From the NCBI RefSeq assembly GCF_000003815.2, contig NC_049987.1, forward strand, positions 4,821,341-4,885,340: 64,000 bases of DNA, written 5' to 3'. Shown here piece after piece: positions 57,580 through 64,000 of this stretch. Source of the DNA: Branchiostoma floridae (Eukaryota > Chordata > Leptocardii > Amphioxiformes > Branchiostomatidae). The notes below the pieces were generated by a model. That model ran no database searches. It saw nothing but the letters and a program-made list of their open reading frames with translations, and was not told the DNA's origin. The first letter of the stretch is position 1; each line of letters opens with the position of its first letter. The translations under genes were made by a program, and so were the position numbers.

Positions 57580-57643
57580 ATATATGACTGAATCGTTTGT
57601 AACTTGGAAGTTTTGTTTGGATTTCATTCTTCAGAGTTCGAAG

Positions 57644-58678
57644 ATGAAGCTGGCATTGTGTGGTGCCCTTTTCCTGTGCTGCGTGGTGCTGGCCGCGGCC
57701 GTGCCTTCACGTCGTGAGGAGGAGCTGCTGTCTGATTTAGAAGACTTGGTGGCCGGACTGAAAGGTACGGTTTTATTTGTATTATAGATCCAGTAATGTA
57801 TCCTCCATAGCAGGCTCTCTATGGCCGGCAGTCAGAAAAGGCCAGCAATCAGCGACCCAGTACAAAAAGAAATGGCCCTAGAGAGCCTGCTGTGGAGGCT
57901 ACAGTACTGCAGCTTTAAAGTGTAACACACCAGGTTTGTCCTGAAGAAACCAAGCTACATATCTGGGCACATTTGATTGATCCTTTCAGGAAAAAAAAAC
58001 TAGTACTCTTTTTAATTTGCCCAGAATAGTGACATATCAGTCACTAATGGAGATCTGTATAAAACCAAACCATTGTAAAGAACCCTACCCACCAGATCAC
58101 ATGGTACGTTTGTGATGCAATGTGTTTGATTGACGTAAATCTCAAATGTGTCTGTCTCGGGTTGCCGTCAGTGTTTCTAACGTCTCCTGTATTTTATCTC
58201 TTGTCCCAACAGAAAACCTGGAGGTGGAAATGGAGATGCGAGACCAGGAGGCCGACGAGGGCATGCTAGGTGCGTTTACTTAGTTGTGTTGTACTTATTA
58301 TATCAGTTTCCACTTTTTATTCACGTCCTTGCCTCACAGAAGTTCCTCTCAGACTTTCTCCAGCTTTTCCCTCTCTCTGACCCCCTCTGGGTCCGACCAC
58401 TCCACCCCCCTTTTTTGAGGGGGGGGGGGGGGTGCTCAACAAAAACAACAGTATTTATTGGATAAATTATGTCATAACTTCATGAGGATATGACGTTCTT
58501 TCGCACAATGTCGTTTAACTGTTTTTCATTGTCGTAGATCGTTGTCTATTTTCCCTCTGTCTCAAATCAGCTTGCAGTTAGTATTTGTTTTGTTTGACCT
58601 AGTTTAATGACCTGCACGTCATCGCATTTTACATTGGCAAGCCTGATAGTATAATATATCTACATATATCTATATATA

Positions 58679-58738
<60 letters not shown>

Positions 58739-59126
58739 TATAGATGTATCCTGATTGGCAAGAATTGTAATCTCCAAGCAGATCCTAGTCCAGGCTAACG
58801 CGCGCGGACGAATTCATGTACTCTTCCAGCAGAACCTACGGTGGCATAAGATGGTATCATAAGCTGAGTGGCAAAGGAAGCATATGAGTGTTCATTGGCC
58901 AGCGAACACTCCAAGACCGTCTACAGTCCTTTGCCAGCTTATGATACCGTTTGATGCCTCGTACGTAGCAATTAGTATTCCTTACATCTCTGACATTTCT
59001 TCCTTTGTCCTAACAGACCTGCAGGAGCTGGAGATGGAGAAGCGCGGATTAGGAGAGTGTATGGCTAAATGCCCTCCCAGGGTCCAATCTTGCAGGGCGG
59101 CTTGCATGCGGCAGTACCGTGGATAG
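57644..59126 (+). CDS. Secreted cysteine-peptide precursor, three exons, unassigned family
   Basis: Exons 57644-57764, 58213-58269 and 59017-59126 join in phase 1 to 95 residues. A signal peptide (MKLALCGALFLCCVV, cleavage near AAAVPS) is followed by an acidic propeptide. A Lys68-Arg69 site then releases a 26-residue tail with cysteines 74, 78, 85 and 89 (CX3CX6CX3C, motif ECMAKC..SCRAAC) ending QYRG. A final glycine before the stop is the usual substrate for C-terminal amidation. The mature peptide is strongly basic while the propeptide is acidic, the charge pattern of many host-defence peptide and neuropeptide precursors. Exons 2 and 3 both begin with a similar (D/N)L(E/Q)..EME(M/K)R segment, suggesting an exon duplication. 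A possible splice acceptor (CTTCAG, to 57634) precedes the ATG. GATAAA near 59222 may be a weak polyadenylation signal. I do not recognise the family; function is inferred only from layout. Confidence 0.75.
58419..58432. repeat. Poly-G tract
   Basis: About fourteen consecutive G in intron 2 of the secreted-peptide gene; potential G-quadruplex or assembly-sensitive site. Confidence 0.9.
58651..58745. repeat. (TA)n microsatellite
   Basis: A long TA tract, about 30 uninterrupted units, within TATC-containing borders, in intron 2 of the secreted-peptide gene. Confidence 0.95.
58768..58965. mobile_element. Relative of the TTAATCTCC inverted-repeat element
   Basis: TAATCTCCAAGCAGATCCTA matches the complemented right end of the element at 34129-34269. 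The inner arms GGCATAAGATGGTATCATAA and the complement of GGCATCAAACGGTATCATAA pair. It ends about 50 bp before the last exon of the secreted-peptide gene. Confidence 0.6.
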
Positions 59127-59295
59127 TGGAGTTAGCATTCCACAGACTACCCCAGCCCCACGCCTGTTTGCATGCAGAATTGCATGCAGGGATAGTTTCA
59201 TTGTGCTGGTACATAGATAGACGATAAAGGCTTTGATACACGACCAAAGGGGTGTTTACCTGTTGTCCTGGTACTTCTGCTACGTTTCTCGAGAC

Positions 59296-60088
59296 AAACT
59301 AGAGTTCGGAGACCTCATACCTCCATGAAATATTCTGATTATGCAAATGACTTTCACATTAGCATAATTTATGCTTGCTTATGTACACCTTTAACAAACG
59401 TACACAGGTCACAGTGTTGACAGACCAATCATTTACTACACGAAATAAGAAAAATCAGGACACTTTCAAATCAATTATGCAAATTAGGGACTTATTTGCA
59501 TAATTAGTATCTGCTTAACTTCCGCCTGCCACAAACTACATATGTAACATGTATTTGAGTGATATACTGGAAAACACTGTAAATATACATTTTCCTCATT
59601 AAGTATGCAAATGAAGTCCAAATTTGCATAATTTTGATTTCATTATGTGCATCTCTGCTACATGTACCTGCATACCAAATATCATGGAAATTCATCATTC
59701 CTATGTTCCGTTATGCTTCTTGGAAGATTTTGACAAAAATGCTCCTGCAATTCCAGAACAAGCTGCTAGGGGGCCCAAACATACACCACTTCTTCCTTAC
59801 ATCAAAAGCTATCTGTCACCAAGAAATCAAGACCATAGCATGTCCAGATAAAAAGATACAAAAAATTGAAGTTCTGCTGCAGTACCAAGGTCACACACTA
59901 GGGGGCCCAAAATCGACCTTGACCTTCGTCTTCCCAACCCCTACCCACATACCAAATATCATCGTAGTCCATTGAGAGGTTCTCAAGTTATGATGTCCAC
60001 AAATATGCGGACACACACACAGACACACAGATACACAGACACACAGACACACCAAAAACTATACCTCCATTTTTTCATGGAGGTAATA
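59296..60088 (+). mobile_element. Interspersed element with palindromic 'cctccatgaaa' ends
   Basis: Begins ACTAGAGTTCGGAGACCTCA then TACCTCCATGAAATATTC and ends ACCTCCATTTTTTCATGGAGGT. The internal blocks GCTGCTAGGGGGCCCAAA and CACACTAGGGGGCCCAAAAT, and CTACCCACATACCAAATATC, belong to the repeat-bearing family at 46620-48350 and 62460-63540. Confidence 0.6.
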
Positions 60089-60132
60089 AAGGCAAACCTA
60101 GCAGTACACCCTGATACCATTGCCCTGAGGGA

Positions 60133-60304
60133 GGCAACAGCAATCTTCAAGCAGATTCTGCGGTAGCATAAGATGTATTATCTAAAGCTGCCAGAGGAGT
60201 GAAGTCGGCCTAGCGGTGTGCTTCGCTATCAGTGGCTGATGACTCCCTTTGGCCAGCTTTGATTCCATCTTAAGCCACTGGTAAATCTGGCTGGAGACTA
60301 GGCA
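60133..60304. mobile_element. Third copy of the TTAATCTCC-family inverted-repeat element
   Basis: Arms ATCTTCAAGCAGATTCTGCG and the complement of CTGGTAAATCTGGCTGGAGA pair imperfectly. TTTGGCCAGCTTTGAT is shared with 34129-34269 (CTTGGCCAGCTTTGAT). Confidence 0.6.
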
Positions 60305-60700
60305 ACACAGTTACCGACACGCCGGCAGGTAAATTCCTCATGCTTGTGTGAAAGACTTTATCATCATAAAAACGCAAGACCAACCGAAGGAATACAACAA
60401 ATGAAAACAAAGTTTGAAACAATCTTTTGACCGTTGATTCATCGAATTTCGTTACTAATACCAGCAGGGTAATTTGGGTGATTATCAATTGAATAACATT
60501 TAAGATAACATTAAATGAAGTTTGATAAGAATTCCCAGACGTGCACGTCTCATTAAGCAAGGGAAATGTGGTGAATGTTTCAATATGAAAGGTGAATAAA
60601 ACTGGACTACTTTAAAACCATGCTCCTGTGTTGTTATTTTTAAAAGCGTTTTCAGCCAAAGGATCTCATTGATTGACAGGGGTAGCTAAGGATGAGATAC

Positions 60701-60868
60701 AATGGACCGATCCAAGAGCCCCGCCCCCTGTTCGATCATGGTTCTATTTCGAACACCTCCGTCAAAAATAGCCATTTCTGTCCAATGGGGCAGTTTTTGA
60801 TGGAGATGTTCGAAATAGAACAAGGAGTTCTATTTGTTCGATATGGCGTTTGACAGGATCGGTCCAAT
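60701..60868. mobile_element. Palindromic element with nested hairpins
   Basis: Outer arms AATGGACCGATCC and GGATCGGTCCAAT pair with one mismatch. Inside, GTTCTATTTCGAACACCTCC pairs with GGAGATGTTCGAAATAGAAC. No coding sequence or clear target duplication. Confidence 0.7.
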
Positions 60869-62459
60869 AAACCCAACAGAAGACGTTAGGAAACTTGAAT
60901 TCAGTCGATACCATCTGTTTATACTCAGTTTTATTGCGCTACATATCGTTGAAAATATGTTGTTTTTTAATCATATCATACGTATGACATTCGCATGCGC
61001 ATCAATTTTTCCCGTTTAAAAGAAATTGTGACTTTACTGTAAATCGTACAATGCAGCTGTAAAATGAGCAGGCAGTTCCTGTAGAGATTATGTGTTTCTA
61101 ATTCCAAAAAGACAAATGTGGTACCAGTAGATATCATGAATGGGTACTTCCAGGAAAATAAAACGCGGTATCATTAGAGGTTATGACCTTACGTTTATGA
61201 ATTCCAGGAAAGACAAACGCGGTATCAGTAGAGGCAAATTATGTTATTACGTTTATGAAGGTTAGACATCCAGGTAAGCAATATTTAAATACAATTCAAT
61301 CTCTACAACTGGATAAAAACGGACATTTACTTCCGGACGTTTAGAGTGACATCCATCTCTCTTCTTCAGCATAAAAAGAATGAACTAGTCAGAACAATTC
61401 AATACCAGTACAGCTAACTAGAAAAACTGTTTTTATCCAGTTGTAGAGATTGAATTGTTTTTGAAAAATTATGTTATTGTATTAAAAAAATACGAACGTC
61501 GTGAGAGAAAATGTCATGTGTATCTAGTTCAAGGAAAGACAAAAGTGGTATCAGTAGTTAGGGGTGGATACCGTTGCAGAAAATTGACCTTCTTGGTGTG
61601 CACATCGCCCCTCATTTATGCCGAAAATATGCATGATTAAGGAAGTGTCTATATGTATAAAGATACATACCGTAGGGTCTGCATGGTTAGTGAGTATCAT
61701 ATTGTTGCACAAACACACGTAGCATAATTCACCACAAGTGAAATTCTGAAAAACGTTGGCTGATTGTGTATTCATTGACACATGATCTGTTGGAAAATAC
61801 CGCTGTTACACATAAAACAAATAATATGCCTGGTTACAAAAATGCAGAAGATAAACCGAACGTTAACTAAAAAAACACCCTATCCTGTTTATGTTGACGG
61901 TATTGAAAATGCTTTATCTCCCCTGGTTGGATTTATAAATATTAAAGTAGATAAACTGAAACTAGACAAAAGGAAACGCATTTCCTTATCTGTACTAGGT
62001 TTACAGTTTTCCATCCAGTACAATGAAAACACTTTAGACATAATTCCGTTCCAGGATAGATAGATAGATAAGTAAATAAACTGAAACCGAAGAGATGAAA
62101 GGTTTAAGGTTTTCCACCTAGTGTGCATTGAAAACAAAATAATATGTAAACTAGAGTTCAACGAACCCATCTCTTCGCCAAATAATCATGCCTTTGTTTA
62201 AGACTTTAAGGTCTTATTCATGTATTACTAAATAGCAAATGACTGCATGAACTGTGTTCCTCACATGCAAACACACAAACATTACCAAAACCAGACTGTG
62301 ACCTGACAGATGACCTGGTAGCATCCCTGGTCAATCAGAATTTCATGCTTGTCAATTTAGACTTTGTCCCCAGTGTAAGGGCGTCCTCCAGCAAACCATC
62401 TGTATAACAGCTGTGTCCATAGATATAGGTCAAAATGAGATATATAGAGCACAGTTTAT
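60869..62459. other. Intergenic, AT-rich, no gene seen
   Basis: Apart from the hairpin at 61293-61456, this stretch has only short frames without motifs. At 62150-62180 CTAGAGTTCAACGAACCCAT then CTTCGCCAAATAA resembles the repeat end at 63548. Confidence 0.4.
61293..61456. mobile_element. Hairpin with perfect 28-bp arms
   Basis: The left arm (61293-61320, core ATCTCTACAACTGGATAAAA) is the exact complement of 61429-61456, with a 108-bp loop. GTTAGACATCCAGGTAAG lies just upstream, as at the hairpin near 23214. Confidence 0.75.
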
Positions 62460-63720
62460 TTCTGTTAATAAGTTTTGCTGCAGTACCTTAGGAAGCCGCT
62501 AGGGGGCCCACAATCATAATTTATCTTCGTTTTCCTGACCCCTACCCACCTACCAAATATCATCAGGATTTTTTCAAGGCTTCTCGAGTTATGCATTCCA
62601 CAAACAAAAGGACGCACACACTCGGCCCACTACCGTCCTAACGGAAAATGCTACGTCAACTATTTTCGAACACAACCTTCTTTTCCGCAGCCGCTACTTA
62701 AATACTAAATATCATGAAAATCCATACACAGCTTCTTGAGTTATATGCTGTTGGCATGTATTTATGAACTTTCCTCATTAATTATGCAAATAAGCTACTG
62801 ATTTGCATAATTAGTATTACATTGTATAAGTCATCACTCATTCTATCTACATACCGAAAATCCTGATGATCTGTTTACACGTTCTCAAGTTATCCTCGTC
62901 CAAAGTTTGAACGGAAATCGGTGCCTGCAGTTCCCAAAAAGCCGCTAGGGGGTCCAAACTCACAGCACTTACTCTCTGTTTCAAGGGCTATCTACTACTC
63001 AAAAATCATGACCACAGCATGTCCAGAACACGAAGTGCCAAAATTAAAAGTTTTGCTGCAGTACCTTAGGCAGCCACTAGGGTGCCCATTATCGAACTTG
63101 ACCTTCGTTTTCCTAACCCCAATCCACCTAACAAATATAATCAGGATCCATTCAAGGGTTCTCGAGTTATCTTGCTTACAGACAAACGCACTTACATACA
63201 AATCCCGCTACAGCACCATAGGTAAGAGCCAGGTAAACCATTTTCGCACTTGACCTTCCTCTCTAAAACCGCTACACACCTACCAAGTTTCGTGAAAATC
63301 GCCAAGCTAGATTTTGACTTATGCTGCCAAAAACAAACCGCAAAAAACATACCAAGCTCGCTGCAGTACCGTAGGAAAACGCCAGGTAAACCGTTTTCAA
63401 ACTTGGCATTCCTTTCGACAACTGCTACACACCTACCAAAAATCACAAAGTTCCATCCACAATTTCTCGAGTTATATGCTGTTGACCTACATACAGACCC
63501 AAGTCAAGCAATCTCATACTCTTCTTGGCGAAGAGAAATATGAAAAAAAAACTAGAGTTCCTCGAACACATATCTTCGCCAAATAAACAATTTCTATGGA
63601 AGATAGTTCTTTTTGAATGATTAATGTGTATAAGTCCATATGTTATCTAGTCACATCATGTAGTGGTTGGTTGGATTATGAACATTGTGAGTAGATTAGT
63701 CTATTCTGTCGGTGTACATA
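62460..63720. repeat. Repeat-bearing interspersed element, about six degenerate 150-bp units
   Basis: Units contain GCTGCAGTACC.TAGG, a CTAGGG.GCCCA or GCCAGGTAAACC block, CTACC(A)CACCTACCAA and TTCTCGAGTTAT. Starts are visible near 62476, 62670, 62930, 63056, 63207 and 63358. 63550-63720 is the end that reappears inverted at 50389-50570. No gene is visible; short frames overlapping it are chance. Confidence 0.65.
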
Positions 63721-63855
63721 ATGCAGCAAATGTTTTGGCGATGTGAATGAATGTCTTTGCATAATCAGAACAATTTGTACAGGTATGAGGTTACTGTTCT
63801 ATTTTGTGTTGTCATAATTACTTTCGGAGAGCTGGTTATGTTTTGGGTAGCGTTT

Positions 63856-63893
63856 GTATGTATGTATGTATGTATGTATGTATGTATGTATGT
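63856..63893. repeat. (GTAT)n microsatellite
   Basis: About nine GTAT units near the right edge of the window. Confidence 0.95.
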
Positions 63894-64000
63894 AGAAACC
63901 AGCAAATTGAAGACCGGCTGAATGGATTGAAGTGATATTTGGTATGTGGGTAGGTCTTGGAAACCTGGAAACCACAGGAAGTCACGCCGATAATTGCATT

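Noticed and set aside
57644-59126. Assigning the cysteine peptide to a specific venom or defensin family
   Set aside because: CX3CX6CX3C spacing alone is not diagnostic and no other family feature is visible.

Overview
The window is eukaryotic and looks like a piece of a cephalochordate (amphioxus/lancelet) or related invertebrate deuterostome genome. The species is an inference. It rests on intron-rich genes with GT-AG splicing, vertebrate-like NOX2, MGST3 and ADA proteins, and dense small transposons, tRNA-derived SINEs and minisatellites. Nothing bacterial or viral is present: no operons, no CRISPR array.

Four multi-exon genes can be assembled exon by exon, all with consistent splice phases. 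(1) A NOX2/CYBB-type NADPH oxidase, 14 coding exons on + (8273-23025, 578 aa). (2) An MGST3-type microsomal glutathione S-transferase on + (29688-34415): four common exons followed by three tandem, same-length, same-phase terminal exons, each encoding a different last membrane helix and its own stop. (3) An adenosine deaminase (ADA1 type), 11 coding exons on - (46346-36635, 346 aa) with every catalytic residue. (4) A small three-exon gene on + (57644-59126, 95 aa) for a secreted precursor with signal peptide, acidic propeptide, a Lys-Arg site and a four-cysteine C-terminal peptide ending in Gly, which I could not assign to a family. A fifth coding region (5540-6988, +) encodes an OTU-type cysteine protease behind about 16 twelve-residue repeats and three seventeen-residue repeats.

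Mobile DNA fills much of the rest. 430-2219 is a 5'-truncated CR1/L2-like LINE ending in (TTGA)n. 52642-56432 (-) is an apparently intact non-LTR element of the restriction-like-endonuclease (R2/HERO-like) type. A nearly identical 5'-truncated copy (56433-57579) lies head-to-tail behind it and ends about 65 bp before the secreted-peptide start codon. Introns and spacers hold short inverted-repeat elements, several with diagnostic target-site duplications: an internally deleted mariner (TA), two hAT-like elements (8 bp), a TTAA element inserted inside a SINE, and a Harbinger-like element (TTA). They also hold tRNA-derived SINEs and three sizeable minisatellites (25955-27836, 36938-37398, 40985-41700).

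Functionally the genes are not an obvious pathway. NOX2 makes superoxide, MGST3 detoxifies lipid hydroperoxides and ADA clears adenosine; their proximity may be chance. The most interesting candidates for undescribed biology are the three-way alternative C-terminus of the MGST3 gene, the orphan cysteine-peptide precursor, and the fresh tandem retrotransposon pair next to it.
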